Shown piece after piece: positions 45,661-55,438 of a stretch of DNA of 64,000 bases. The translations under genes and the position numbers were made by a program. Each line of letters opens with the position of its first letter. Position 1 is the stretch's first letter. The stretch comes from Desulforhopalus sp. (GTDB lineage: Bacteria > Desulfobacterota > Desulfobulbia > Desulfobulbales > Desulfocapsaceae): assembly GCA_030247675.1 (NCBI GenBank), contig JAOTRX010000007.1, forward strand, positions 62,001 to 126,000, given 5' to 3'. The notes below the pieces were generated by a model. It was not told the DNA's origin. It saw only the letters and a list, made by a program, of their open reading frames with translations, and made no database searches.

Positions 45661-45767
45661 ATTCTGATATAGTCTCTAGTTAACTCAAAGTCCCTCCTGT
45701 CGTTTCTGTTGTCCTTTGCTCCCTCCTTTTTCTGTCCTGTCAATCTTCATTACGATAGGATTATTCT

Positions 45768-47333
45768 ATGAGTTCATTAGGTTATCCATTTCTTTTTGCC
45801 TGTGCCGGTATTCTCGTCGGCTTGCTTATCGGGTTTTACCTGCGGAAGCGTGTCACCGAGAGCAATGAAAAAAGTATTAAAATTCAAAGCAAGCAGATTA
45901 TCGAAAACGCCATAAGCGAGGCAGAGCGCCTGAAAAAAGAGGCCCTTCTGCAAAGCAAAGAGGCCGCCTATCAGGTCAAGCAGGCCCTCGAAGAGGAGCT
46001 TAAAGCCGAAAGAGAGGAGTTGAAGGACGAACAGCGGCAACTTAAAAGAAAAAGAGAAGGCCTGAAAAGAGAGTGGGACAGTTTTGATCGGAAACAAAAT
46101 GAGCTGCTTGAAAATGAGCGTCGAGTCAGCCAGCAGGAAATCGAATGGCAGGCAAAGCATAAAGAAGCCGATGAACTGATTTCCAAGAAACGCTATGAAC
46201 TGGCAAAACTTGCCGGGATAAGTCAGGAAGAAGCGAAGAAGATCCTTATGGATTCACTGGAAAGTGAGGCCAGGATGGAGGCCGCTAAAAGGCTTGCCAA
46301 AATTGAAAACGAAATGAAAATGGAGGCCGATCGCAAAGGCAAAAATATTCTCGCATTGGCCATCTCCAGATATGCCGGTGATTATGTCGCCGACCGGACG
46401 GTATCGATGGTGCCGCTACCGAACGATGAAATGAAGGGTCGGATTATCGGCCGCGAGGGCAGGAACATCAGGGCTATTGAGGCAGCGACCGGCATCGACA
46501 TCATTATCGATGATACCCCCGAAGCGGTGATATTGTCCGGGTTTAATCCGGTACGACGGGAAGTAGCCCGTCAGGCCCTGTTACAGCTCATTAACGATGG
46601 CAGAATTCATCCCGGCCGGATTGAAGAAGTTGTCGATAAGGTCACCAAAGATCTGGAAATCACCATGCGCGAGGCAGGTGAGCAGGCGACCTTCGATGTT
46701 GGTGCGCACGGGGTGCATGTTGAGCTGATTAACCTCCTTGGCCGGCTGAAATACCGTACCAGTTATGGTCAGAACGTTCTGCAGCATTCCCTGGAGGTTT
46801 CTTTCCTCTGCGGAATTATGGCTTCGGAATTGGGTGTAGATGTGAAAATGGCCAAACGGGCCGGATTGCTCCATGATATCGGCAAGGCGGTTGATCACGA
46901 GGTGGAGGGCTCCCACGCCATTATCGGCCGGGATCTTGCCAAGAAATACGGCGAGCCGGAAGAGGTCGTTTATGCCATTGGTGCCCATCATGAAGAACAG
47001 ACTCCGCAGAGTGTTATTGACATCCTGGTGCAGTCGGCGGATGCTTTGTCCGGGGCAAGACCCGGGGCCCGGAAGGAAATGCTGCAGAGTTATGTCAAAC
47101 GCCTTGAGGATCTTGAGGCCATTGCTAATGATTTCAGAGGAGTGGAGAAATCTTATGCGATTCAGGCCGGCCGGGATCTGCGCATAATTGTCGATTCGAA
47201 CAAGGTCAAGGATGAAGAGGCGACAGTGCTCAGTCAGGACGTCGCCCGGGCTATAGAAAGCAAGTTGACCTATCCCGGACAGATTCGGGTGACCGTGATT
47301 CGAGAAACCCGTGCCGTCGAATACGCAAAATAA
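45768..47333 (+). CDS. rny: Ribonuclease Y
   Basis: 521 residues, the usual length. An N-terminal membrane helix ([19 protein letters not shown]) anchors the enzyme. A long charged coiled coil follows (about 30-200), then a KH domain with [28 protein letters not shown] and an HD phosphodiesterase domain with [22 protein letters not shown]. RNase Y is an endonuclease that begins mRNA decay. It is the first gene of the pair rny-tyrS. Confidence 0.96.
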   Translation: MSSLGYPFLFACAGILVGLLIGFYLRKRVTESNEKSIKIQSKQIIENAISEAERLKKEALLQSKEAAYQVKQALEEELKAEREELKDEQRQLKRKREGLKREWDSFDRKQNELLENERRVSQQEIEWQAKHKEADELISKKRYELAKLAGISQEEAKKILMDSLESEARMEAAKRLAKIENEMKMEADRKGKNILALAISRYAGDYVADRTVSMVPLPNDEMKGRIIGREGRNIRAIEAATGIDIIIDDTPEAVILSGFNPVRREVARQALLQLINDGRIHPGRIEEVVDKVTKDLEITMREAGEQATFDVGAHGVHVELINLLGRLKYRTSYGQNVLQHSLEVSFLCGIMASELGVDVKMAKRAGLLHDIGKAVDHEVEGSHAIIGRDLAKKYGEPEEVVYAIGAHHEEQTPQSVIDILVQSADALSGARPGARKEMLQSYVKRLEDLEAIANDFRGVEKSYAIQAGRDLRIIVDSNKVKDEEATVLSQDVARAIESKLTYPGQIRVTVIRETRAVEYAK

Positions 47334-47369
47334 CGAGAACCATCCAAGTGACACCAACGGTTTGTAAAT

Positions 47370-48581
47370 ATGGCTTCAATTAAAGAACAGCTAGAGTTGA
47401 TTGAACGGGGTGCGGTTGACATCATCGCCCGCGATGAGCTCATCAAAAAACTGCAAAAATCCGAGGCAACCGGTATTCCCCTAAAGATCAAGGCGGGATT
47501 TGATCCGACCGCTCCCGATCTGCATTTGGGACACACCGTCTTGTTGCAGAAGTTGAAACATTTCCAGGAGTTGGGGCACGATGTCTATTTTCTGATCGGC
47601 GATTTCACCGGGATGATAGGTGATCCGACAGGGAAATCCGATACCCGTAAGGCCTTGACCGTGGAGCAGGTTGCGGCGAATGCCGAGACCTACAAACAGC
47701 AAGTATTCAAGATCCTTGATCCTGAAAAAACCCAAGTAGTATTCAATAGTTCGTGGCTTGGAAAACTCACCTCCATCGACATGATCAAATTGGCCTCGGA
47801 GTTGACCGTGGCCCGGATGCTTGAACGGGAGGACTTTCGCAACAGGTTTGACACCGGCAGGCCGATCTCGATTCACGAGTTCCTCTATCCGCTGATTCAA
47901 GGATATGATTCGGTTGCTATGCAGGCGGATGTTGAACTGGGTGGCACCGATCAGCTGTTTAATGTCCTCATGGGCCGGGATCTCCAACGCTCAAGGGGAA
48001 TGGAGCCCCAAGTGGTATTGACCATGCCCCTTCTTGAGGGTTTGGACGGGGTCAACAAGATGAGTAAATCACTGGGCAATTATATCGGCATTAGCGAATC
48101 GGCGGATGATATTTACGGTAAGATCCTCTCTGTCTCTGATATCCTGATGTTTCGGTATTATAACCTGTTGAGCGATCTGAGTACCAACGAGATAGCCGAC
48201 CTACGGGCAAAGGTCGAGGCAGGCGAGGTTCATCCGAAAGAGGCGAAAAAGCGTCTCGCCCGGGAGCTTACCGCTCGTTTTCACAGCCCGGAGGCTGCCC
48301 AGGCCGCTGAAGATAATTTTGAGAAGGTCTTCCAGAAGGGTGGGGTGCCGGATGATCTGGCGGAGAAGCGATTTCCCGCCGGTGAGCCAATAGCTCTACC
48401 GCAGCTCATGGTTGAGGCCGGTCTGGTAAACTCAACTTCTGAAGGCCGTAGAATGATTCAGCAGGGCGCTGTTACCATTGATGGGATAAGGGCAACCGAT
48501 GTAAATATGCTCCTTCCCCCTGAAGGAGAAAGACTTGTTAAGGTAGGGAAAAGGCGATTTTGTAAGGTTCTCTTCGGCTGA
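47370..48581 (+). CDS. tyrS: Tyrosyl-tRNA synthetase
   Basis: 403 residues of class I TyrRS: HIGH-type motif HLGH ([16 protein letters not shown]), the Tyr/ATP loops ([17 protein letters not shown]) and KMSKS in [16 protein letters not shown]-terminal S4 RNA-binding domain ([21 protein letters not shown]) recognises tRNA-Tyr. This subgroup is the HLGH-containing TyrZ-like form. It starts 36 bases after rny and ends at a strong terminator, so the two are co-transcribed. Confidence 0.96.
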   Translation: MASIKEQLELIERGAVDIIARDELIKKLQKSEATGIPLKIKAGFDPTAPDLHLGHTVLLQKLKHFQELGHDVYFLIGDFTGMIGDPTGKSDTRKALTVEQVAANAETYKQQVFKILDPEKTQVVFNSSWLGKLTSIDMIKLASELTVARMLEREDFRNRFDTGRPISIHEFLYPLIQGYDSVAMQADVELGGTDQLFNVLMGRDLQRSRGMEPQVVLTMPLLEGLDGVNKMSKSLGNYIGISESADDIYGKILSVSDILMFRYYNLLSDLSTNEIADLRAKVEAGEVHPKEAKKRLARELTARFHSPEAAQAAEDNFEKVFQKGGVPDDLAEKRFPAGEPIALPQLMVEAGLVNSTSEGRRMIQQGAVTIDGIRATDVNMLLPPEGERLVKVGKRRFCKVLFG

Positions 48582-48601
48582 GAGAATTGGGAATTTTTAT
48601 G

Positions 48602-48650
48602 GCAATGGGGAAAAGGCGAGCGTTATCCGCCTTTTCCCCATTGCTTTTTT
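48602..48650 (+). terminator. Rho-independent terminator after tyrS
   Basis: A 17-bp perfect stem (48602-48618 with 48628-48644) with a nine-base loop is followed by six T. It ends the rny-tyrS transcript. The convergent Fur-family gene ends 25 bases further on. Confidence 0.95.
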
Positions 48651-48674
48651 GCTGTTCTGCAACGATTCAAAAAC

Positions 48675-49091
48675 TCAGTGCAGAGGAGACTTCTTCTGCT
48701 TCTTAGAGCATTCCCTGCAGATTCCTGAAAATTCAACGTGATGGCCGAGGATTATATAGTTGCTGGCCTTCTCGGCGGCAAGATTAATCTGTTCCTGGAC
48801 CTCCATGTCGATGTCGTCAACCTTTCCACAGGTCGAGCAGCGAATATGATAGTGAGGTTCAACCGTCGCATCAAAACGCTTCTGTGTGCCGCCAACTTCC
48901 AGTTTCAGTATAATACCGCTATCAGCCATGAGCTCAAGATTCCTGTATACTGTCCCCAATCCAATTCGTGGCAGGCGTTTGCGTACCATGTCGTAGACTT
49001 CATTGGCAGTCGGATGGGAGGTCACTTTCCCAAGTTCCTCAAGGATGATTTGCCGTTGCGTTGTCAAACGCATGTTTGGCAATTGTTCCAT
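48675..49091 (-). CDS. Fur-family regulator (PerR-like)
   Basis: 138 residues from the ATG at 49091, which has GGAG at good distance (an ATG at 49106 is also open but its AGGA touches it). The winged helix has LTTQRQIILEELGKVTSHPTANEVYDMVRKRLPRIGLGTVYRNLELM. The metal region has HYHIRCSTCGKVDDID with a C-x2-C pair and a second C-x2-C (GICRECS), the structural zinc site of PerR/Fur types. It probably represses iron or peroxide-stress genes. The upstream DNA has AT-rich palindromic tracts, but no Fur box clear enough to call. Confidence 0.9.
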   Translation of the reverse strand: MEQLPNMRLTTQRQIILEELGKVTSHPTANEVYDMVRKRLPRIGLGTVYRNLELMADSGIILKLEVGGTQKRFDATVEPHYHIRCSTCGKVDDIDMEVQEQINLAAEKASNYIILGHHVEFSGICRECSKKQKKSPLH

Positions 49092-49224
49092 GGTTATTTG
49101 CTCCATTCCTGTGGTTAATGATAAGCTTTCTTAAGTGGCATATTATCCTAATTGTTAATAGTTGCAAAGAATATTTGTCTTTTTACAAGAGAAAGCGCTT
49201 TGAACCTGGCTCGGTTATCGGCTG

Positions 49225-50544
49225 TTAACGGGAGCTGCCCGCTAAGGTGGAGGGAATGATGTTGTCAGGTTTCTGGGGGTTGAAATAACCGAAACGAAGA
49301 AAGGGGAATTCTTCGCGGATGCGAGTCAACCATTGTCGAATGCCTAGAGCCACAGAATTTTTGGGAAAATCGAGGGACTGGAGATACCATTCCGGGTCAA
49401 TATTCAAGTTCCGTAACTGCAGGAAGTCAGGACGATGGCTGCGGATCAGGTGACGCAGTGCAGCGAACTCCAGTTCTGCATCGGTGAAGCCGGGGAGAAT
49501 AAAGTAGTTCAAGGAAACAAAACGGCCATGCTCCTTCATAATATCGATTGAGCGCATAACATCGGAAAAGCAATAACCTGCCGGCCGGTAATACCTATTG
49601 TAGAACAACTCCTGTGCGGAGTTGAGACTGACCCTGATACTGTCCAACCCGGCCAAAGCGAGGACCTCAACACCCTTTGGTAAGCTGGAATTGGAATTGA
49701 GATTGATTGTTCCTTTGTCCGTATGGTTGCGAATGAGCCGAATGGCCTCGGCGATGGTGCCGGTTTGCAGAAGCGGTTCACCCTCACAACCCTGGCCAAA
49801 ACTGACAATAGGCGTCTCAGCTGTTTCCAGATGCGCTATGGCCATTTCCGCAATTTCATTGGCGCTTGGCACGAAGGTGATTCTGTCCTGGGTTGAGGGG
49901 CAGCATCCTGACGGCTGCAAGGAAATGCAGCCTAAACAACGGGCATTGCAGGTCGGCGAGGTTGGCAGCGGGGCCTCCCAGCGTCCAAGGAAATAATTAC
50001 GTGCTGCAGGACAATTATAGGTGAGGCAACATTTGCCCAAGTGCTGGATGAGCCGGTTATTTGGGTGTTGCTTGAGCTTTTTCCGGGTCCGGCTTGCAAC
50101 GGATTTTGGCCGGTACTGGTCGGCATCCTGCCGTTTGTCGGCATCGCTGCGAAATCCGGCCACCCAGAATCTATCGCGGTACCAGCCGACAGCCGTATAG
50201 GCAAAGAGCGGAAGGATCGGGGCGCCTGGTTGCGTCTGGTAGCTGCCGGTTAGAATGGCAGTGTGCGCGGGAGCCATAAAGGCGGCAACGGCCTGCACCT
50301 TGCCTCCAGTATAGGGATTTTCGGTAAGAACAACCGGCTCGTCGGTTTCTCGATCCCAACCTACGGGGAACCTGCCGGGGAGAGTAAATAGCTCACTTCC
50401 TTGCGGCAGGGGAATGAGATCCTCAGCGGAAGGGCGTATGTATGCGCCATTGCTCATTCCGGCCATGAGCAGTTCGGGAAATTCGCTTATGTTACCATCT
50501 TGATCAGCGATGAGCAGGCAGGGACTGGAGTCGGGGTGGCGCAT
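49225..50544 (-). CDS. Radical SAM protein with an additional N-terminal domain
   Basis: 439 residues. The radical SAM cluster motif is C199-NAR-C203-LG-C206, which coordinates the 4Fe-4S cluster; GQGCEGEPLL then provides SAM binding, and the barrel continues to about 410. Residues 1-180 are an extra domain with three Cys (KCCLTYNCPA) just before the motif, and CC at 214-215 after it, so extra clusters or zinc are possible. The ATG follows directly on the stop of the 144-residue gene (TAG-ATG), so it is coupled. No substrate gene is evident; the family resembles uncharacterised radical SAM proteins with DUF-type N-terminal domains. Confidence 0.85.
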   Translation of the reverse strand: MRHPDSSPCLLIADQDGNISEFPELLMAGMSNGAYIRPSAEDLIPLPQGSELFTLPGRFPVGWDRETDEPVVLTENPYTGGKVQAVAAFMAPAHTAILTGSYQTQPGAPILPLFAYTAVGWYRDRFWVAGFRSDADKRQDADQYRPKSVASRTRKKLKQHPNNRLIQHLGKCCLTYNCPAARNYFLGRWEAPLPTSPTCNARCLGCISLQPSGCCPSTQDRITFVPSANEIAEMAIAHLETAETPIVSFGQGCEGEPLLQTGTIAEAIRLIRNHTDKGTINLNSNSSLPKGVEVLALAGLDSIRVSLNSAQELFYNRYYRPAGYCFSDVMRSIDIMKEHGRFVSLNYFILPGFTDAELEFAALRHLIRSHRPDFLQLRNLNIDPEWYLQSLDFPKNSVALGIRQWLTRIREEFPFLRFGYFNPQKPDNIIPSTLAGSSR

Positions 50545-50967
50545 CTACTCTCTGAGGACTCTAAATACAGAGTCGACAGCTCTGTAGATATCCAGATCAT
50601 CACCGAATACATCCTGGATGGCCGGGTTCTGGATGAGATCTTCGACTATGTACTGGGTGAAATACAGGCTCACTACATTAGGATCTTGGGCAACGGTACG
50701 AACCGGAGCAATTTTCATCTGTAATTCGAATTCTTCGATGTAACCGAGTTTCAGCAGCTGGCTCTCGAAGGCTTCCTTGACGGCAGTAACTGAATTTGTC
50801 TCAATAATTTCCCGGTCAAGTAAGCGCTGAACGAGTTTTGCGGCAAATTCTTGGGCATGATCCTTCGCGCGAAGGAACATCTTGCGGCGCTCCTGTTCTC
50901 TTTTTCGATCAATGGTACGTATAGTTCTATCGGTAGCCCTGTTGGGGCTTATATTCGCTTTGGCCAT
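50545..50967 (-). CDS. Conserved-looking hypothetical protein coupled to the radical SAM gene
   Basis: 140 residues from the ATG at 50967, which follows GGAG. The N-terminal third is basic (SPNRATDRTIRTIDRKREQERRKMFLRAKDHAQEFAAKLVQRLLD) and the rest alternates helices and strands (EEFELQMKIAPVRTVAQDPNVVSLYFTQYIVEDLI, DDLDIYRAVDSVFRVLRE). I recognise no family. Its TAG is directly followed by the ATG of the radical SAM gene, which is strong evidence for a shared function or co-regulation. Confidence 0.7.
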   Translation of the reverse strand: MAKANISPNRATDRTIRTIDRKREQERRKMFLRAKDHAQEFAAKLVQRLLDREIIETNSVTAVKEAFESQLLKLGYIEEFELQMKIAPVRTVAQDPNVVSLYFTQYIVEDLIQNPAIQDVFGDDLDIYRAVDSVFRVLRE

Positions 50968-50979
50968 TAAACTCTCCAA

Positions 50980-51357
50980 TTGTTTGCATCACCAAAAAGT
51001 GGTGGAAGGTCGGAACCGGGACATCCGTATAATGGACTTTATAATCTGAAAAGCTAATTATCACTAGCCTAAATTTGCAATTGATTTGCTAAAATACCGG
51101 AGCTACGTGTACGATGCAGGGGAAGTTTACGTGTTTAGCAGGGATCGATTGAAAAATTCTCGATGGAGGGAGGGAATTGGCACCGTAATGACAAGAAAAA
51201 AGAGGTTTGATTGTGTACGATTTCTGTTGAAGTATGAATGATTTCCTTATATATTGCCTAGCTTGTCACAACAATGCGACCGGTCCCCCTCCGGCGCAAA
51301 ATCACCACATCACATCATTTTTCAACCTAATTCATATTAGAAAGACTGGAGGTCCCC
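50980..51357. other. Promoter-bearing gap between the divergent 144-residue gene and pal
   Basis: 378 bases with no supported gene. A GGAGG site for pal lies at the end. The region is AT-rich (TATATTGCC near 51250) and probably holds both divergent promoters, but I cannot place -35/-10 with confidence. Confidence 0.35.
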
Positions 51358-51870
51358 ATGGTAAGAAAAGAGAGATTTGTGTTGCCCGCGTTAGTTTGTT
51401 TGTCAATGTTGGCCTTGACCGCTTGTGGTTCCAAGACTGAAACCGATCAGGCAATGAAAGTTGAGCCAAAAGCTGCAGCTGGCCCGATGGAGTCACTTGA
51501 CTCAAAACCGCTGGGTATCAGCGAAGGCCGTACCACCGAAGGAATGCTGCCTGTTTACTTTGATTTTGATAATGCCAATGTTAGAAAAGATCAGGTAGCC
51601 CGTATAGAAGTAAATGCCGATTTCATTAAGAAATCCCCGAAATATGAGATCAGAATCGAGGGCAACTGTGATCCTCGTGGTACCAATGAATACAATATGG
51701 CCCTTGGCGAGCGTCGTGCTCTGAGCGCCAAGAAGTATCTGATGAATCTTGGTGTAAGTGAGGCAAAACTCAGCACCGTAAGCTACGGCGAAGAGAGATT
51801 GTTGCTGCAGGGCCAGGATGAGATGTCTTGGGCACAGAACAGAAGGGCCGATTTCGTAGTTGTACAGTAA
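51358..51870 (+). CDS. pal: Peptidoglycan-associated lipoprotein Pal (OmpA family)
   Basis: 170 residues. A lipoprotein signal ends in LTAC (Cys 21). The OmpA C-terminal domain (about 60-165) has VYFDFDNANVRKDQVARIEVNADFI, EIRIEGNCDPRGTNEYNMALGERRALSAKKYL and a final strand NRRADFVVV. Pal binds meso-DAP peptidoglycan and couples to Tol proteins. A GGAGG site precedes the ATG. The next gene, skp, begins 20 bases after the stop. Confidence 0.95.
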   Translation: MVRKERFVLPALVCLSMLALTACGSKTETDQAMKVEPKAAAGPMESLDSKPLGISEGRTTEGMLPVYFDFDNANVRKDQVARIEVNADFIKKSPKYEIRIEGNCDPRGTNEYNMALGERRALSAKKYLMNLGVSEAKLSTVSYGEERLLLQGQDEMSWAQNRRADFVVVQ

Positions 51871-51889
51871 GCGCAATCTGGAGATGCTC

Positions 51890-52420
51890 ATGGCTTATAA
51901 GAGAATCCTGTCGGCGGGAGTGTTTTTCCTTCTTGCCTGTTTCGCGGCCCATAACAGTTTCGCCGCTGACCTGAAGATCGGTGTTATCAATGTTCAGAAG
52001 GTCATTGTTTCGTGTGAATCTGGAAAAGCGGCGAAGGAACGGTTTGATGTAAAGATGAAGGAACTGCAGGGAAGCTTCAAGAAAGAAGAAGAGGCTCTGA
52101 AGGTTCTTCAGGATGAGATTAAGAAAAAAAGTTCCGCCTGGAGTGAAGAGAAAAAGGCCGAAAAGGTACGAGAGTACCAGAAAAACGGCCGGGAACTTCA
52201 AGCAAAAACTGATGATGCTCGATTTGAGATGAAGCAGCTACAGGATAAGGAACTTGAACCGATCCTGAAAGCCCTCGAAAAGGTCGTCGAAAAATTCGGC
52301 AAGGAGAAAGGCTATACCGCAATCCTGGATTCAAAGAATGGTGTTGTTTATTTCGATGATGCAATCGAGATAAGCGATGCCATTGTTAAAAAGCTGAATG
52401 AGGCAATGGCTGGTAAGTAG
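51890..52420 (+). CDS. skp: OmpH/Skp-family periplasmic chaperone
   Basis: 176 residues from the ATG at 51890 with a TGGAG site; an upstream extension of the frame overlaps pal. A signal peptide (LSAGVFFLLACFAAHNSFA) leads to the OmpH domain: LKIGVINVQKVIVSCESGKAAKERFDVKMKELQGSFKKEEEALK, a long charged coiled coil, and the closing strand KGYTAILDSKNGVVYFDDAIEISDAIVKKL. Skp trimers hold outer-membrane proteins in the periplasm. It follows pal and precedes a strong terminator. Confidence 0.92.
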   Translation: MAYKRILSAGVFFLLACFAAHNSFAADLKIGVINVQKVIVSCESGKAAKERFDVKMKELQGSFKKEEEALKVLQDEIKKKSSAWSEEKKAEKVREYQKNGRELQAKTDDARFEMKQLQDKELEPILKALEKVVEKFGKEKGYTAILDSKNGVVYFDDAIEISDAIVKKLNEAMAGK

Positions 52421-52457
52421 ATTCCTGTTCGTGTTATTGCACTATTGCTGGTATTAC

Positions 52458-52501
52458 AAAACGATGTAGAGGGGTTTCTCTCTACATCGTTTTGTTTTTT
52501 T
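52458..52501 (+). terminator. Rho-independent terminator after skp
   Basis: A 14-bp perfect stem (52458-52471 with 52480-52493) with an 8-base loop and a run of T (52495-52501). It ends the pal-skp transcript. Confidence 0.95.
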
Positions 52502-52620
52502 ACGGATACGCACTTTAAGGTGCTCAGTACACTTTCAACCTACGTAGCTTCACAAAAAACAGAAACTAAAACAAATGTGTTCGCTTTTGGTACACATAAA
52601 GATCGATAGTAAGGGATGAC

Positions 52621-53502
52621 ATGGCGATTAAGAGTATGACCGGTTTTGGCCGTGGCGAGATGAGCAGCGGTGGGAGAATTTGGACCTCTGAGGTTCGATG
52701 CGTAAACAACAGATATCTTGATCTTAAAATGAAACTGCCCCGGGGCTATACTTCGTTGGAAGATCGAATTCGCCGCAAGGTTGGTGCTGCCTGTCAACGC
52801 GGACGCATTGAACTTTTTCTCTCGGTAGCCGGTGACTTTTCAGATCTCCAAGAGGTGAAAGTCCACCTGGCACTCGCCTCTGCATACAAAAATGCCCTTC
52901 AAACCATTGCCGAGGAATTTCATCTTGCTCTCGAGTTAACGCCACAGCTTATTGCCTCCTTCCCTGAAGTGTTGCTGAGGGAACAGAAGGAAGATGATCT
53001 CGAAGAGATTTGGCCATTGGTGGAAGTTGCCATTGACCAGGCAATTGGCCAGTGTGATGCCATGAGAATGCAGGAAGGTGATGTTTTGGCGGCAGACCTG
53101 ACGGCTCGGGTACAATCCTTTGCTGCAACCGTGGATACCATTGAGAAAAGCATTCCGGAGCTCCTTTCGCAGCGGCGAAACTCTCTTAACGATCGTCTTG
53201 AAAAGCTGCTTGGCAATGTCCAGCTTGATCCAGGCCGTCTAGCCCAGGAAGTTGCAATAATGGCTGATAAGGTCGATGTTACCGAGGAAATTGTTCGATT
53301 GCGCTGTCACATTAAACAGTTTACCCTGTTTCTGACTGAAGATGGCGGCGTGGGAAGAAAGCTCGATTTTCTCATCCAGGAATTTCTTCGGGAGGTTAAT
53401 ACCCTCGCCTCGAAGATTACCGATGCAGCGATTGCCCATCTCACTGTAGACCTGAAAAGCGAGTTGGAAAAAATGCGTGAACAAGTTCAGAACATCGAAT
53501 AG
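52621..53502 (+). CDS. YicC-family endoribonuclease
   Basis: 293 residues with the family's N-terminal signature SMTGFGRGE, VRCVNNRYLDLKMKLPR and C-terminal DUF1732 block (DVTEEIVRLRCHIKQFTLF, GRKLDFLIQEFLREVNTLASKITDA). YicC in E. coli cleaves small RNAs. In this window it is the first gene of a set followed by remA, gmk and rlmB, a common order in Firmicutes and delta-type bacteria. Confidence 0.92.
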   Translation: MAIKSMTGFGRGEMSSGGRIWTSEVRCVNNRYLDLKMKLPRGYTSLEDRIRRKVGAACQRGRIELFLSVAGDFSDLQEVKVHLALASAYKNALQTIAEEFHLALELTPQLIASFPEVLLREQKEDDLEEIWPLVEVAIDQAIGQCDAMRMQEGDVLAADLTARVQSFAATVDTIEKSIPELLSQRRNSLNDRLEKLLGNVQLDPGRLAQEVAIMADKVDVTEEIVRLRCHIKQFTLFLTEDGGVGRKLDFLIQEFLREVNTLASKITDAAIAHLTVDLKSELEKMREQVQNIE

Positions 53503-53559
53503 TCAATTATTTTTTGAGGCTCTGCCGGGCTTTGTCATGATCAAACGAAGTGGTGAAAC

Positions 53560-53859
53560 ATGCAGCTGTTGAATGTTGGGTTTGGCAATACGGTGATGGT
53601 CGAGAGAATTATCGCTGTTATTAACACTGGTTCCTCGCCCGCTCGCAAGTTGAAGGAAACAGCCAAAAAAGATGGGAAACTGGTGGATGTAACCGAGGGG
53701 CGGAGGACGAGGTCGATCATTGTTATGGACTCAAATCATGTTGTTCTGTCGTCGGTCCAACCTGACACTATTAGCCAGCGGTTGATGGCCATGAATCCTG
53801 GCTATCATCTCGATGAATATTATGGTCATCAAAAGCCCCAATCTGGAGAGCCCCTATGA
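53560..53859 (+). CDS. RemA-like (DUF370) regulator
   Basis: 99 residues: LLNVGFGNTVMVERIIAVINTGSSPARKLKETAKKDGKLVDVTEGRRTRSIIVMDSNHVVLSSVQPDTISQRL is the DUF370 domain. RemA in Bacillus is a DNA-binding regulator of matrix genes; elsewhere its role is unknown. It overlaps gmk by four bases (ATGA, 53856-53859), which shows coupling. Confidence 0.92.
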   Translation: MQLLNVGFGNTVMVERIIAVINTGSSPARKLKETAKKDGKLVDVTEGRRTRSIIVMDSNHVVLSSVQPDTISQRLMAMNPGYHLDEYYGHQKPQSGEPL

Positions 53860-54470
53860 CCGCCGGAAGATTGTTCGTTATCTCAGCGCCTTCGGGTGCC
53901 GGGAAAACCACCCTGTTGAAGCGGGTCATGGCACGGCTTGGCGGGCTGTCTTTTTCGGTATCCCACACCACTCGGGCCCCTCGCCCGGGAGAGCGAGACG
54001 GTATAGATTATCATTTCGTATCAAAGGTGGAATTCGTGGATATGATCGCTCAGGGACACTTTCTTGAACATGCAGAGGTCCATGGCAACCTTTATGGCAC
54101 GAGCAAAGAGGCCATCGACCGGCAACGCATCGCCTGTATTGATGTCATTCTTGACATTGATGTGCAGGGCGCGGCGATACTGCGGCGAAGCAGCCAGCTT
54201 GCCGCAACGCATATCTTCATTTCTCCGCCAAGCCTCAAGGAACTTGAGAAACGATTGCGGGGCAGAGGGACGGAAAATGAAGACGTGATCGCCATTCGCC
54301 TTGACAATGCTCGTATCGAATTGCAGTCTATCAAGGAATACGAGTACCTGGTGATCAACGATCGATTGGATGAAGCAGTCGATCTCCTTGCTTCGATCAT
54401 TGTGGCGGAACGCGCGAGAGCCCACCGGTATCCCTCCGGACAGCCAATAGGTGATATTGCGACAGCATGA
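53856..54470 (+). CDS. gmk: Guanylate kinase
   Basis: 204 residues with the P-loop SAPSGAGKTT, the GMP-binding region SHTTRAPRPGERDGIDYHF and the lid DIDVQGAAILRRSS, SLKELEKRLRGRGTE. The enzyme makes GDP from GMP and ATP. It overlaps both neighbours by four bases (ATGA), with rlmB downstream. Confidence 0.97.
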   Translation: MTAGRLFVISAPSGAGKTTLLKRVMARLGGLSFSVSHTTRAPRPGERDGIDYHFVSKVEFVDMIAQGHFLEHAEVHGNLYGTSKEAIDRQRIACIDVILDIDVQGAAILRRSSQLAATHIFISPPSLKELEKRLRGRGTENEDVIAIRLDNARIELQSIKEYEYLVINDRLDEAVDLLASIIVAERARAHRYPSGQPIGDIATA

Positions 54471-55297
54471 AAAGACAGGAAAAGGAAAAATTTTCCCCAG
54501 GGGAAAAACGAATTCGCTTAAGTGACGATCTGCTGTGGGGCGTTCACCCGATTTTCGAGAGCCTTGAGAAAGAACCCGAGCGGATCACCGAGATTATTCT
54601 GCAGAAGGATAAGCGGGGCGGGAAAATCGAATCAATCGTCGAAATGGCCCGCCAAAGAGGCATTAAACTGAGCTTTACTGAATCGTTAAAGCTCACGGGT
54701 GAGGGCAGTTCGGAAATTCGCCATCAGGGGGTGTTGGCGAGGATGAGTGAAACTCCGCTCGCCGACTTTGCCAGCTTTCTTGGTGAGATGGCAGAGAAAA
54801 TCGCTGCAGGACAACCGGTGCGATTGATGGTCTGCGACTCACTTCAGGATCCGCATAATCTTGGAGCGATAATCCGCTCAGCGCTGGCCTCCGGTGCTGC
54901 CGGAGTGATTGTTACTCGTGAACGTTCGGCGCCTCTTGGCGGGACTGCGGCAAAGGCTTCGGCCGGAGCAATGGCCCACATCGCCATCTGCCAGGTGACA
55001 AATTTGGTTGCTGCCTTGAAGGATTTGAAAAAGGCCGGTTTTTGGATATATGGGGCGGTAAAAGACAGTGATGCTCAATCCCTATATGCCACTGACCTTA
55101 CCGGCCCAACCTGCCTGGTTGTCGGCAGTGAGGGGAAGGGTATCAGGCCCTTGGTCAAAAAAGAGTGCGACGTGCTCATCTCCATTCCCATGACTGGTAC
55201 CCTTGATTCTCTCAATAGTTCTGTTGCAGCTGCGGTGATTCTCTTTGAGGCATTACGGCAAACCCTCGGCAAATCCTCTTCTGCCGCTATCCGCTAA
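54467..55297 (+). CDS. rlmB: 23S rRNA (guanosine-2'-O)-methyltransferase RlmB / TrmH family
   Basis: 276 residues. An N-terminal substrate-binding domain (LLWGVHPIFESLEKEPERITEIIL) precedes the SPOUT fold with DSLQDPHNLGAIIRSALASGAAGVIVT, LVVGSEGKGIRPLVKKECDVLISIPM and LNSSVAAAVILFEALRQ, the knot that binds SAM. RlmB methylates G2251 of 23S rRNA. The ATG overlaps the gmk stop. The N-terminal 20 residues are extra and charged. No terminator is evident behind it. Confidence 0.93.
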   Translation: MKRQEKEKFSPGEKRIRLSDDLLWGVHPIFESLEKEPERITEIILQKDKRGGKIESIVEMARQRGIKLSFTESLKLTGEGSSEIRHQGVLARMSETPLADFASFLGEMAEKIAAGQPVRLMVCDSLQDPHNLGAIIRSALASGAAGVIVTRERSAPLGGTAAKASAGAMAHIAICQVTNLVAALKDLKKAGFWIYGAVKDSDAQSLYATDLTGPTCLVVGSEGKGIRPLVKKECDVLISIPMTGTLDSLNSSVAAAVILFEALRQTLGKSSSAAIR

Positions 55298-55438
55298 ATA
55301 GGTTTGCAAATTGTTCCGCGGCACCGCCAATCGCAATCATGGCGTCGTCGTTTATCTGCATACGTAGCAAACCCCTGCCAATCCCACACCAATGCATCCG
55401 TCAACAATGAGCCAGCCTGGTGCACCCAGTCTGGATTG

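Noticed and set aside
46581..47357. 258-codon minus-strand frame opposite rny
   Set aside because: The plus strand encodes the KH and HD domains of RNase Y here.
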